A DNA stretch of 64,000 nt from JBBRVP01 sp038246785 (GTDB lineage: Bacteria > Actinomycetota > Actinomycetes > Jiangellales > Jiangellaceae), in contig JBBRVP010000001.1 of NCBI GenBank assembly GCA_038246785.1, forward strand, positions 62,001 through 126,000. The letters run 5' to 3'. Below the pieces are notes generated by a model. That model was not told where the DNA came from. It saw only the letters and a list, made by a program, of their open reading frames with translations, and did no database searches. Position numbers and translations under genes: made by a program. Shown here one piece after another: positions 26,204-35,004 of the stretch (position 1 is the first letter of the stretch; each line of letters begins with the position of its first letter).

Positions 26204-27340
26204 ATGCCCGGTTTCGAGACCCTCGCGATCCATGCCGGCCAGGCGCCGGACCCGCTGACCGGCGCGGTCGTGCCGCCGATCTACCAGGTGTCGACCTACA
26301 AGCAGGACGGCGTCGGCGGCCTGCGCGGCGGCTACGAGTACTCCCGCAGCGCCAACCCGACGCGCACCGCGCTCGAAGAGTGCCTCGCCGCGCTCGAGGG
26401 CGGCGCGCGCGGGCTGGCCTTCGCCAGCGGACTTGCCGCCGAGGACACCCTGCTGCGCACCGTGTGCCGGCCCGGTGACCATGTCGTGATCCCCGGGGAC
26501 GCGTACGGCGGGACGTACCGGCTCTTCGCCGGGGTGCTCGCCGAGTGGGGACTCGGCTACACCCCCGCGCGCGACGACGCGGAGTCGATCGCCGCAGCGG
26601 TCGAGCCCGGCCGGACGACGATGGTCTGGGTCGAGACGCCGACCAACCCGCTGCTGAACGTCACCGACATCGCAGCCGCCGCGCAGGTCGCCCACGACGC
26701 CGGCGCGCTGCTCGTGGTCGACAACACCTTCGCCTCCCCCTATCTGCAGCAGCCGCTCTCCCTCGGCGCCGACGTGGTCGTGCACTCGACGACGAAGTAC
26801 CTCGGGGGGCACTCCGACGTCGTCGGCGGCGGGTTGGTGGTCGCCGACGCGGCGCTGGGCGAGCGGTTGGCGTACCACCAGAACGCCATGGGATCGGTGC
26901 CGGGGCCGTTCGACGCCTGGTTGGTGCTGCGCGGGATCAAGACCCTCGGCGTCCGGATGGACCGGCACTGCGCCAGCGCCGAACGCGTCGTCGACGTGCT
27001 GACCTCCCACGATCAGGTCACCGAGGTGCGATACCCCGGACTGCCCCGGCACGCCGGACACGATGTCGCTGCCAAGCAGATGCGGGCGTACGGCGGGATG
27101 GTGTCGTTCCGTGTCGCCGGCGGCGAGGAGGCGGCGGTGGCGTTGTGCGCGCGCACGGAGGTGTTCACCCTCGGCGAGTCGCTCGGTGGCGTCGAGTCGC
27201 TGATCGAGCACCCGGGCCGGATGACCCACGCCAGCGCGGCCGGCTCGCCGCTGGAGGTGCCCGGGGACCTCGTGCGGCTCTCGGTCGGGCTGGAGACCGT
27301 GGACGACCTCGTCGACGACCTGGTGCGGGCTCTGGGGTGA
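26204..27340 (+). CDS. metB: Cystathionine gamma-synthase / gamma-lyase family PLP enzyme
   Basis: A 378-residue Cys/Met-metabolism PLP enzyme. It makes cystathionine from an activated homoserine and cysteine; close relatives run the gamma-lyase reaction, and sequence alone does not separate them. The PLP lysine lies in VVHSTTKYLGGHSDV near residue 197. Other family blocks are YEYSRSANPTRTALEE, WVETPTNPLLNVTDI, VVDNTFASPYLQQPL and FTLGESLGGVESLIEHP. Together with cbs upstream it gives both directions of transsulfuration between methionine and cysteine. The M. tuberculosis cbs and metB genes are near neighbours (from memory); here 6.7 kb of accessory DNA separates them. Confidence 0.92.
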   Translation: MPGFETLAIHAGQAPDPLTGAVVPPIYQVSTYKQDGVGGLRGGYEYSRSANPTRTALEECLAALEGGARGLAFASGLAAEDTLLRTVCRPGDHVVIPGDAYGGTYRLFAGVLAEWGLGYTPARDDAESIAAAVEPGRTTMVWVETPTNPLLNVTDIAAAAQVAHDAGALLVVDNTFASPYLQQPLSLGADVVVHSTTKYLGGHSDVVGGGLVVADAALGERLAYHQNAMGSVPGPFDAWLVLRGIKTLGVRMDRHCASAERVVDVLTSHDQVTEVRYPGLPRHAGHDVAAKQMRAYGGMVSFRVAGGEEAAVALCARTEVFTLGESLGGVESLIEHPGRMTHASAAGSPLEVPGDLVRLSVGLETVDDLVDDLVRALG

Positions 27341-27358
27341 GCCGGCGGTGAGCCAGCG

Positions 27359-28660
27359 GTGGGCCTGATCGGTTGCCTCGACGTCGGGTCGACGTTCACC
27401 AAAGGCGTGCTCGTCGACGCGGTGACCGGCGAGCTGCTGGCCGGCGCGGCGCTCCCCACGACGTCGGGCACCGATGTGCTCGACGGTATCGAGACCGTCA
27501 GGGCGGGGCTCGGGCCGCACGACGACCTGCTCGTCTGCTCCAGCGCCGGCGGGGGGCTGCGGCTGGCGGTGGTCGGCTACGAGCGGTCGGTGACTGCCGA
27601 GGCCGGCCACCGGGTAGCGCTGTCGGCCGGATCCCGGGTCGTGCACGTGCATGCGGGCAAGCTCGGCGCCGGCGACCTGCCGGCGCTGGCCGCCGAGCGT
27701 GCCGACGTCGTGCTGCTCGTCGGGGGCACCGACGGGGGCAACGCCGACGTCCTGCTGCACAACGCCCGGGCCGTGGGCAGGTCGCGGCTGTGGGTGCCGG
27801 TCGTCGTCGCCGGCAACGCCGCCGTCTGCGAGGAGGCCGTCGCTCTGCTCGAGCACCCCAGGCGGGCCGTGGTCGGCGCGCCCAACGTGCTGCCCGAGAT
27901 CGGCCGGCTCGAGCCCGGGCCGGCGCGGACGGCCATCCGGCGCCTGTTCATCTCCCACGTCATCGGCGGCAAGGGGCTGACCCGACGGCCGGCGCAGTTC
28001 CGTGCCATGGTGCGGGCCGCGACGCCGGACGCGGTGCTCACCGGTGTCGAGGCGCTCGCGGCGGAGGTCGGCGACGTACTCGTCGTCGACGTCGGCGGGG
28101 CGACGACCGACGTCTACTCCGTGCTGGACGTCGAGCGGCTCGACCCCGAGCAGGCCAGCGACGTCGCGGGTACGCCGCGGGCGCTGCGCACCGTGGAGGG
28201 CGACCTCGGCGTCCGGTGGAGCGCGCCCGGGGTGGTGGCGGCCGGTGCCGTCGAGCGCCTGCTGCCCGCCCGCGGGGCCGAGCGGCTCGCCGCGGCCGCG
28301 GACCGCCGCCACGTCGCCCCGGCCTGGCTGCCTACCGACACCGCCGGACGGGCCGACGACCTGCTCCTCGCCCGGCTCGCTGTCACCGTGGCGCTGCGCC
28401 GGCACGCGCGAGGCGGCCGGGACCTGCGCCGCGTGGGGCTCGTGGTCGGCTCCGGCGGGGTACTGCGCCACGCCACCGTGGCCGGGCGGGCGAAGGTCCT
28501 GGGTGCGGCGACGACCGACCACGCCGGCGGTTGGCGAGTGCCGGACCGGGCGGTCGTCGTGGTGGACGAGCGGTACGTCTTGGCTGCGGCCGGGCTGCTG
28601 GTGGTCGAGCACCCCACGGCGGCGGCGGCGTTGCTGCGCCGGTACGTGGCGGCGGGCTAG
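27359..28660 (+). CDS. GlmL/MutL-type ASKHA protein (glutamate mutase L family)
   Basis: A 433-residue ASKHA-fold protein of the glutamate mutase L family. The phosphate-1 loop is CLDVGSTFTKGVLVD, phosphate-2 is VVDVGGATTDVYSVLD, and LLVGGTDGGN and VVGSGGVLRH complete the fold. Family members sit next to adenosylcobalamin-dependent amino-acid mutases and are thought to act as reactivating or assembly ATPases. No mutase, cobalamin-binding subunit or B12 gene is in this window. The GTG start at 27359 lies 18 bp after the metB stop, so co-transcription with metB is likely. The partner is therefore unknown. Confidence 0.82.
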   Translation: MGLIGCLDVGSTFTKGVLVDAVTGELLAGAALPTTSGTDVLDGIETVRAGLGPHDDLLVCSSAGGGLRLAVVGYERSVTAEAGHRVALSAGSRVVHVHAGKLGAGDLPALAAERADVVLLVGGTDGGNADVLLHNARAVGRSRLWVPVVVAGNAAVCEEAVALLEHPRRAVVGAPNVLPEIGRLEPGPARTAIRRLFISHVIGGKGLTRRPAQFRAMVRAATPDAVLTGVEALAAEVGDVLVVDVGGATTDVYSVLDVERLDPEQASDVAGTPRALRTVEGDLGVRWSAPGVVAAGAVERLLPARGAERLAAAADRRHVAPAWLPTDTAGRADDLLLARLAVTVALRRHARGGRDLRRVGLVVGSGGVLRHATVAGRAKVLGAATTDHAGGWRVPDRAVVVVDERYVLAAAGLLVVEHPTAAAALLRRYVAAG

Positions 28661-28664
28661 CCCA

Positions 28665-28970
28665 TTAGCCGACAGCGCGTGCGGCCGCTGCGTCGACCAT
28701 TGCCCGCAGTGCCGCCACGTGTCCCTCGAAGGCGGTCCGGCCCGCCACGGTCAGGCGGGCCTGAACCCGCCGCCGGCGACCGGTCGCTGCGCGCTTGAGG
28801 TCGACGTAGCCGGCCTCCTCCAGGGTTGACAGCTGCTTGGACAGCGCGGAGTCCGACAGCGCGAGCCGGTCGCGGAGGAACCCGAACTCGACCCAGTCGG
28901 CGGCGGCCAGCAGCGACACGATGTCCAGCCTGGGCCGCGGGTGGATGAGCTCGTCGAAGCGCGCCGTCAT
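28665..28970 (-). CDS. Winged-helix transcriptional regulator (HTH_34-like)
   Basis: A 101-residue one-domain regulator. The winged helix covers nearly the whole chain: DIVSLLAAADWVEFGFLRDR, LSDSALSKQLSTLEEAGYVD (recognition helix and wing start), then KRAATGRRRRVQARLTVAGR. This is the ArsR/MarR-like HTH_34 type that controls a linked membrane protein. The ATG at 28970 overlaps the stop of the upstream membrane-protein gene (ATGA), so the pair is one operon. It very probably binds the dyad at 29467-29488 that overlaps the operon's -10 box. Confidence 0.85.
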   Translation of the reverse strand: MTARFDELIHPRPRLDIVSLLAAADWVEFGFLRDRLALSDSALSKQLSTLEEAGYVDLKRAATGRRRRVQARLTVAGRTAFEGHVAALRAMVDAAAARAVG

Positions 28971-29446
28971 GCCGGGCGCCGGGCACGGCGGACAGCCCGT
29001 CGGCGGACGCCTCCAAGCAGCAGTGGCCCGCCGAGGACGAGTACGACGGCCACGACGATGCTCGCGGCGGTGACCGGGTGGCGGGCGCCGTCGGCCTGCG
29101 CGAGCAAGGCCAGCCCGACCGTCGCGGCGGCGAGCACGACGACCCCGCCGAGCACGAGCCGGGCGACGTGGGGCGCGACGTCGCCGCGCACGCTGAGCTG
29201 CCGGCTGCCGTGCCGCCCACTGACGACGCGGGGCGCGACACTGGCGTGCACGGTGCCGAAGACGAACGTGGCGAGCGCCGCCAGCCACGCCGAGCCGAGA
29301 TCGGTGAGCAGGCCCAGGCCGATCCAGCCGACGGCGAGCCCCCACCAGTACCAGGTCGGCACGTGGATCTGGTCGATGACCTGCCGCCGGGCGCGTTCGA
29401 CGGTCTCCAGCGCCTCGGAGGCCTGGCCAGGGGAGACGTTGTCCAC
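28967..29446 (-). CDS. Four-helix membrane protein co-transcribed with a winged-helix regulator
   Basis: A 159-residue inner-membrane protein. The GTG at 29446 has AAGGAG seven bases upstream. A polar N terminus (NVSPGQASEALETVERARRQ) is followed by about four helices: YWWGLAVGWIGLGLLT, WLAALATFVFGTVHAS, ARLVLGGVVVLAAATVGLAL and ASIVVAVVLVLGGPLLLGG. It ends in a very basic tail. The protein belongs to the hypothetical membrane proteins that commonly accompany small HTH_34 regulators; the function is unknown. A clear promoter lies 29-57 bp upstream of the start. Confidence 0.75.
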   Translation of the reverse strand: MDNVSPGQASEALETVERARRQVIDQIHVPTWYWWGLAVGWIGLGLLTDLGSAWLAALATFVFGTVHASVAPRVVSGRHGSRQLSVRGDVAPHVARLVLGGVVVLAAATVGLALLAQADGARHPVTAASIVVAVVLVLGGPLLLGGVRRRAVRRARRPA

Positions 29447-29466
29447 GGTGGACTCCTTTCCTTGTT

Positions 29467-29488
29467 GGAAAGTCAACGTAGAGTTTCC
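29467..29488. promoter_or_regulatory. 22-bp operator-like dyad over the -10 box
   Basis: An imperfect palindrome, 18 of 22 positions symmetric, with outer arms GGAAA/TTTCC around a central ACGT. It covers the -10 hexamer of the membrane-protein/regulator operon, which is the classical layout for autorepression by the HTH_34 regulator. Confidence 0.6.
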
Positions 29489-29503
29489 TGATCGGCAAGT
29501 CAA
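29475..29503 (-). promoter_or_regulatory. Sigma-70-type promoter of the membrane-protein/regulator operon
   Basis: On the minus strand, TTGACT (29503-29498) and TACGTT (29480-29475) are separated by exactly 17 bases. Transcription would start near 29468, giving a leader of about 22 bases with an AAGGAG ribosome site. It is one of the best consensus promoters in this GC-rich window. Confidence 0.7.
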
Positions 29504-29668
29504 GCAGCATCCGGCCTGCCCGCCGGGGCCGGCCGGGCACGCCGACCGGCGGGCCGAGCCCTCCTGCACGGCGCCCCCGCACACCACAACGGCGGTCGCT
29601 CCCGCCTGCCCCGTCGCCCCAACCCACCTTCGCGACGCGAGGGGCTCCTGGGGCCGCCCGCCGGCGCA

Positions 29669-31633
29669 TCAGGCCGAGCGGCGGCGCCCGCGGCGCAGCC
29701 GCAGGTAGTCGGCGACGACGTACTCGCCGAGCCGCTCGGTCGACGGGGTGAACATCCGCCCGCCGTTGCGCTTGACCAGCGCGTCGACGAAGCGCCGCAG
29801 CCCGGGGTCGTCGCCGAGGACGAAGGCGTTGACGGTCGCGCCGTAGCGGGTGAGCGCGTCGACCTCGCCGACGGTTCGGCGTACGGTCTCCGGCACAGGC
29901 GGCCAGGCGAATGCCGGGTGTCCGCCGTCGTCCAGGTGTGCGGTGGGCTCGCCGTCGGTGACAACCAGGACAACCGGGTCGCTCGCCGCGTGGCGGCGCA
30001 GGTGCTGCCCGGCGAGCAGCAGCGCGTTGTGCAGGTTGGTCCCCTGGATCCACTCCGGCTCGACCGCGGCGAGCTCCTCGATGCTCATCCGGGCCGCCCA
30101 CCGGTGGAATCCGATGACCTGCAGCGCGTCCTGCCGGAAGCGCGTGCTCACCAGGTGGGACAGCGCGAGCGCGGTCTGCTTCATCGGCCCCCAGCGGCCC
30201 TCGCTGACCATGGAGTAGGACAGGTCGACGCACAGCGCGACGGCGGCCGAGGCCCGACGCTCGGTCTCGACGATCTCGAAGTCCTCCACCTGCAGGCGCA
30301 CGGGGCGCCGCGGACCGGAACGCTGCACCGCCCGGGTCACGGTGCGCACCACGTCGATCGGCTGCTCGTCGCCGAACTGCCACGACCGGCTGGACCCGGT
30401 CGGGTCTCCGGCGCGGCCCGCGTCGTGCAGGTCGTGGGCTCCAGCGTCGCGGGCGTCGAGCTGGGCGAACACCCGGCGCAGTGCGGTCTGGCCGAGCCGG
30501 CGCAGCGCCTTCGGCGTGAGCTGGAGCCCGTCGGTGCCGCGGCGCAGCCACCCCTGCTCGGTCAGCTCGCGCTCGAGGTCGCGCAACGCGCGTACGTCGG
30601 CGGCTGCCCGCTCGCCGAGCTGGCGTTGCACCGCCTCGACGTCGACGTCGTCGAGACTGGCCCCGGGGTAGTCCTGCCCCATCGCCTCGGCCAGCGCGTC
30701 GAGGTCGGACAGCTCCTCGAGGACGCCGGCTGCCTGCCCGTAGCCGAGCGGCTCGTCCCCCTGCACGCGCTCGCGGCTGCGCCAGTCCAGGCCGGGGCGC
30801 AGGGCGCGCAGGTTGTCGTCGAGCTGCGCCAGCTCGCTGGCCAGGTCGACGTCGGACAGCGCGTCAGACATCAGTCGGGCCAGCTCGTCGCGTTGCTGCG
30901 GGCTGAGCGAGCGGAGCAGTCGCTCGGCGGCGGCCGCCCGGCGGGCGAGTGCGTCGACCAGCTCGTCGACGTCCTGCGGCTGTTCGGGGAACAGCTCGCC
31001 GTGGCGTGCCATGAACTCGCGGAAGCGGTCGGTGGTGTCCTCGCCACGGGCGTGCGCGGCGAGCAGCGCGTTGAGGTCGGCGAGCATGTCCTTGACCCGC
31101 TGCATCGCCGCCGGGTCCGGCTGCCCGTCGGTGCCGGACATCGCATCGCGCATGCCGCGGAAGCGCTGGTCGAGGACCTGCTCGCGGAGCAGCTCGCGAA
31201 TGCGTTCGTACGCCTGCCGCGCCTCGGCCGACCTCCAGTCGTAGTCCGCCAGCTCGGTGACCGCCCGCGCTGTGTCGTCGGGCAGCAGGTCGAGCCGGGT
31301 CTCCCGCAGCCGGGCGTCCTCGCCGGCATCGCGGGCCAGCTCGTCGCGCTCCGCGGTGACCGCCTCGTCGAGCAGCTCGCGCACCTCGTCGAGCACCCCG
31401 GCCAGGTCGCCGCTGCGGCGCAGGTCCCGGCGGCGCTGCCGCACCTGGTCGAGCAGGTCGTCGAGCCCCCGGCCCGGCTGCGGGCCGCGGCGCAGCAGGT
31501 CGCGCATCGCCTCGGCCAGGCTGCCGCCGGAGAGCACGTCCTGCCCGAGATCGTCGACCGCCGAGCGCAGGTCGTACGGCGGCGCCAGCGGATCGCGGCC
31601 GCCGCGCCACGGACCGTACCGGTAGCGGCTCAC
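29669..31633 (-). CDS. VWA-domain protein paired with AAA+ ATPase
   Basis: A 654-residue cytoplasmic protein. The first 430 residues are charged and helical (for example LDDLLDQVRQRRRDLRRSGD). The C-terminal von Willebrand A domain carries the MIDAS triad: VALCVDLSYSMVSEG (DxSxS), IQGTNLHNALLLA (Thr) and VVTDGEPTAHL (Asp). Such VWA proteins work with MoxR or magnesium-chelatase-like AAA+ ATPases as metal-insertion or chaperone complexes. The GTG start at 31633 overlaps the stop of the AAA+ gene (GTGA), so the two are coupled. Sizes and order match the pair I recall as Rv0959/Rv0958 in M. tuberculosis. The client protein is unknown. Confidence 0.85.
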   Translation of the reverse strand: MSRYRYGPWRGGRDPLAPPYDLRSAVDDLGQDVLSGGSLAEAMRDLLRRGPQPGRGLDDLLDQVRQRRRDLRRSGDLAGVLDEVRELLDEAVTAERDELARDAGEDARLRETRLDLLPDDTARAVTELADYDWRSAEARQAYERIRELLREQVLDQRFRGMRDAMSGTDGQPDPAAMQRVKDMLADLNALLAAHARGEDTTDRFREFMARHGELFPEQPQDVDELVDALARRAAAAERLLRSLSPQQRDELARLMSDALSDVDLASELAQLDDNLRALRPGLDWRSRERVQGDEPLGYGQAAGVLEELSDLDALAEAMGQDYPGASLDDVDVEAVQRQLGERAAADVRALRDLERELTEQGWLRRGTDGLQLTPKALRRLGQTALRRVFAQLDARDAGAHDLHDAGRAGDPTGSSRSWQFGDEQPIDVVRTVTRAVQRSGPRRPVRLQVEDFEIVETERRASAAVALCVDLSYSMVSEGRWGPMKQTALALSHLVSTRFRQDALQVIGFHRWAARMSIEELAAVEPEWIQGTNLHNALLLAGQHLRRHAASDPVVLVVTDGEPTAHLDDGGHPAFAWPPVPETVRRTVGEVDALTRYGATVNAFVLGDDPGLRRFVDALVKRNGGRMFTPSTERLGEYVVADYLRLRRGRRRSA

Positions 31634-33048
31634 CGCTGGCGTGTCCCGTAGCGGACCGTGCCGTCGTCGAGCGTCTCCTTGCCGAGGCGGCGGCTCAGGT
31701 GCAGCCCCTCGAGGACGAGGTCGAGCGCCGACGCCGCCTCCGCCGGGCCGGAGGCGTCGCCGAGGCCCAGCCGGTCGAGGACCTTGGCCAACCCCGGCAC
31801 CGGTCCGAGCTGGTCGAGCAGGCGCTGGGACGCCACCAGGTCGCCGTCCTCGACGGCGATGCCGTCGGCGAAGCGGTCGGTGACACCGGACAGGTCCAAG
31901 CCGCGCAGCCGCTCGCGGAACACCTCCGACACCGCGACCCGCAGCAGGTGGTCGAGCACCTCGCCCTCGCGCCCCTCCTCGCCCATCTCGAACTCCACCT
32001 TGCCGCGCAGCGTCGGCACGACCGCCGGCAGGTCGCCCGTGCGGGCAACCGGATCGGCCTCACCGCTCAGGGCTCCACGGCGCAGCGCCGAGGCGGCAGC
32101 GCCCTCCGCGCAGGCGACCGCGAACCGCGCCGAGACGCCGGACCGCTGGTCGACGGCGGGGGACTCGCGCACGCCGCGGGCGAAGCGGGCCACCACCTCG
32201 AGGACGTGCTCGGGCACCCGGGCCACGAGGGACGCCTCCTGGCGGACCAGGTCGATCTCGTCGGCGACGGCGAGCGGGTAGTGGGTGCGCACCTCGGCAC
32301 CGAAGCGGTCCTTGAGCGGGGTGATGATCCGGCCGCGGTTGGTGTAGTCCTCGGGGTTGGCGCTGGCCACCACGAGCACGTCGAGCGGCAGCCGCAGCAC
32401 GTAGCCGCGCACCTGGATGTCACGCTCCTCCAACACGTTGAGCAGCGACACCTGGATGCGCTCGGCGAGATCGGGCAGCTCGTTCACCGCGAAGATCCCG
32501 CGGTGGGTGCGTGGTACCAGCCCGAAGTGCACGGTCTCCGGGTCTCCGAGCGAGCGGCCCTCGGCCACCTTGACCGGGTCGACGTCCCCGACGAGGTCCC
32601 CGACCGAGGTGTCGGGGGTGGCGAGCTTCTCGGCATACCGCTCGCTGCGGTGCACCCAGCGCAGCCGCAGGTCGGCGCCGTGCTCGGCGACCTGGCGGCG
32701 TCCCCAGGGGGTCACCGGGTCGTACGGGTGCTCGTGCAGCTCCGCGCCGGCGATCGCCGGCGACCACTCGTCGAGCAACCCGACGAGGGTGCGGATGAGG
32801 CGGGTCTTGCCCTGACCGCGCTCGCCGAGCAGCACCACGTCGTGACCGGCCAGCAGCGCGCGTTCGAGCTCGGGGAGCACGGTCGCGTCGAAGCCGACGA
32901 TGCCCGGAAAGCGCGGCTGTCCCGACCGCATCCGCGTCAGCAGGTTGTCGCGGACCTCGGCCTTGACACTGCGCAGCGCGTGGCCGGAGTCGCGCAAGGC
33001 TCGCAGTGTCGTCGGAAGCCCGGTAGGGGGCTGGGGCAGTGTCGTCAC
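31630..33048 (-). CDS. MoxR/magnesium-chelatase-like AAA+ ATPase
   Basis: A 472-residue AAA+ ATPase. Walker A is VVLLGERGQGKTRLI near residue 75. The Walker B region is RGIFAVNELPDLAERIQVSL near 180, followed by LLNVLEERDIQVRGY and sensor-type VVASANPEDYTNRGRIITP. The C-terminal lid is helical. The family remodels protein complexes together with a VWA partner, encoded immediately downstream with a GTGA overlap. The GTG at 33048 is chosen as the start; its ribosome site is weak, and a GTG or ATG further upstream would only add unconserved residues. Binding of Mg-protoporphyrin is not implied. Confidence 0.87.
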   Translation of the reverse strand: MTTLPQPPTGLPTTLRALRDSGHALRSVKAEVRDNLLTRMRSGQPRFPGIVGFDATVLPELERALLAGHDVVLLGERGQGKTRLIRTLVGLLDEWSPAIAGAELHEHPYDPVTPWGRRQVAEHGADLRLRWVHRSERYAEKLATPDTSVGDLVGDVDPVKVAEGRSLGDPETVHFGLVPRTHRGIFAVNELPDLAERIQVSLLNVLEERDIQVRGYVLRLPLDVLVVASANPEDYTNRGRIITPLKDRFGAEVRTHYPLAVADEIDLVRQEASLVARVPEHVLEVVARFARGVRESPAVDQRSGVSARFAVACAEGAAASALRRGALSGEADPVARTGDLPAVVPTLRGKVEFEMGEEGREGEVLDHLLRVAVSEVFRERLRGLDLSGVTDRFADGIAVEDGDLVASQRLLDQLGPVPGLAKVLDRLGLGDASGPAEAASALDLVLEGLHLSRRLGKETLDDGTVRYGTRQR

Positions 33049-33144
33049 GCCGTCGACGGTACGTCGCGACACCGGGCCCAGCACGCCCGCCCCGCAGCGT
33101 GGGGATGGGGGCGAGCGGGCCGGGGTGCCCGGGGACGGCGTCTG

Positions 33145-35004
33145 CTACGGGAGCAGGCGCCGCGCCTCCTCCACGTCGACGTCCCGGGCCAGGCTGTCCC
33201 GCGCCGGATCGAGCGGATCGACGCCGGGTTGGCTGGTCTGTTCGCGGTCGGCTGGGCGCTCCCCCTCGGCGTCGCCGCTGTCCGGCGCGGCGGCGTCGTC
33301 GTACGGCTCCTGGTGCACGTGTCCCTCGTTGTCACGCGTGATCGTCTCCTCGGGGGTCGAGGAATCGTCCTGCGTGGGCAGTTCGTCGCGCACGCTCTGC
33401 GGCCTGCCCGCCTCCCCGGCCCCGAAACCCTGGCCGCTTCTGTTGGCAGCAGCGGCCGGACCGCTGGCGCGCGTGCGGAGCTCGAGCTCGGGGATGAGGA
33501 ACGCGATGACGAACGCGACGAGGACGAACGGCACAGCCACGAGGAACACGTCGTGCATCGCGAGCGTGAAGCTGTCGAGCACAGGGCCCTTGATAGCCGG
33601 CGGGAGTTTCTGGATCGCCTGCACATTGTTGGCGATGTCACCCTTCGGCGCGGCTGGACCTGCCGCGGCCGGCAGTTCCTGCGCGAGGTGGTGGGTGAGC
33701 CGGTTGTTGAGCACCGCGCCGAGCAGCGCCACGCCGAACGCACCGCCCATCGACCGGAAGAACGTGATCGCGGACGTGGCGACTCCGAGGTCGCGCATGT
33801 CGACGGCGTTCTGGACGGCCGTGACGACCGTCTGCATCGTGAAGCCGAGGCCGGCGCCCAGGACGAAGATGGCGATGGCGATATACCAGTACGGCGAGTC
33901 GACCTGCAGCCTGGTGAGGATGAGCAGGCCAACCACGACCACGGCCGCACCGATGATCGGGTAGATCCGGTAGCGGCCGGTGCGGGTGATCGCCGCTCCG
34001 CCGCCGATCGAGGTGGTGAAGATGCCGATCACCATCGGCAGCAGCGCAAGTCCGGACTCGGTCGGCGTCATGCCGCGCACAGCCTGCAGGTAGACCGGCA
34101 GGAAGATGATCGCGCCGAACATCGCCATGCCGACGAGGAACGCGAAGATGTTCGAGTACCGGAACACGCGATTGCTGAACAGCCGCATCGGCAGGATCGG
34201 CTCGACGGCGCGCTGTTCGACGACGACGAAGAGGACGGCGAGCACGAGGCCGGCGCCGAGCAAGGTCAGCGAGATCGGGTCGAGCCAGCCGTACTGGCCG
34301 CCGGCCCAGGCTGTGTAGAGCAGGATCGAGGTCACCGATGCGACGACGACCGCCGCGCCGAGATAGTCGATCTTGTGGTCCCGCCGGACGAGCGGGATTC
34401 GCAGCGCCATCGAGGTGATGACAAACGCGGCGAAGCCGATCGGCACGTTGATGAAGAAGATCCACCGCCAGCCCGGGCCGTCGGTGAAGAAGCCGCCCAA
34501 CAGCGGCCCGGCGACGCTGGAGACGCCGAAGACGGCGCCGAACCAGCCCTGGTAGCGGCCGCGTTCGCGGGGCGGGATGACGTCGCCGATGACGGCGAGG
34601 GCGAGGGCGAACAGGCCGCCGCCGCCGAGGCCCTGCACGGCCCGTCCGGCGATCAGTGACGGCATGGAGGTGGCAACCCCGGCGACCAGCGAGCCGAGCA
34701 CGAAGATGCCGATGGCCGCCTGGAATATCGGTCGGCGGCCGTACAAGTCGGAGATCTTGCCCCACAGCGGCGTTGACGCCGTCGAGGTCAGCAGGTAGGC
34801 CGTGACCACCCAGGACAGGTGATCCAACCCGCCGAGCTCGCTGACGATCCGGGGGAGCGCCGTGCCGACGATGCTCTGGTCGAGCGCGGCCAGGAACATC
34901 CCGGCCATGAGGCCGCTGAGCACCAGCATGATCTGCCGGTGCGAGAGGTAGGAGTGCTCGACTGCCGGTGGGGAGGCCTCGACCACGGGAGCGATCTCGC
35001 TCAT
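33145..35004 (-). CDS. DHA2-family MFS multidrug exporter
   Basis: A 619-residue major facilitator of the 14-helix EmrB/QacA (DHA2) type, which exports drugs by proton antiport. Motif A-like GKISDLYGRRPIFQAAI follows the second helix. Helix 1 contains MFLAALDQSIVGTALPRIV, typical of DHA2 transporters, and motif C-like GPLLGGFFTDG is present. The last 100 residues form a long acidic cytoplasmic tail (DDSSTPEETITRDNEGHVHQ and on), longer than in most relatives. The ATG at 35004 overlaps the stop of the marR-type gene (ATGA), so regulator and pump form one operon. Confidence 0.92.
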   Translation of the reverse strand: MSEIAPVVEASPPAVEHSYLSHRQIMLVLSGLMAGMFLAALDQSIVGTALPRIVSELGGLDHLSWVVTAYLLTSTASTPLWGKISDLYGRRPIFQAAIGIFVLGSLVAGVATSMPSLIAGRAVQGLGGGGLFALALAVIGDVIPPRERGRYQGWFGAVFGVSSVAGPLLGGFFTDGPGWRWIFFINVPIGFAAFVITSMALRIPLVRRDHKIDYLGAAVVVASVTSILLYTAWAGGQYGWLDPISLTLLGAGLVLAVLFVVVEQRAVEPILPMRLFSNRVFRYSNIFAFLVGMAMFGAIIFLPVYLQAVRGMTPTESGLALLPMVIGIFTTSIGGGAAITRTGRYRIYPIIGAAVVVVGLLILTRLQVDSPYWYIAIAIFVLGAGLGFTMQTVVTAVQNAVDMRDLGVATSAITFFRSMGGAFGVALLGAVLNNRLTHHLAQELPAAAGPAAPKGDIANNVQAIQKLPPAIKGPVLDSFTLAMHDVFLVAVPFVLVAFVIAFLIPELELRTRASGPAAAANRSGQGFGAGEAGRPQSVRDELPTQDDSSTPEETITRDNEGHVHQEPYDDAAAPDSGDAEGERPADREQTSQPGVDPLDPARDSLARDVDVEEARRLLP

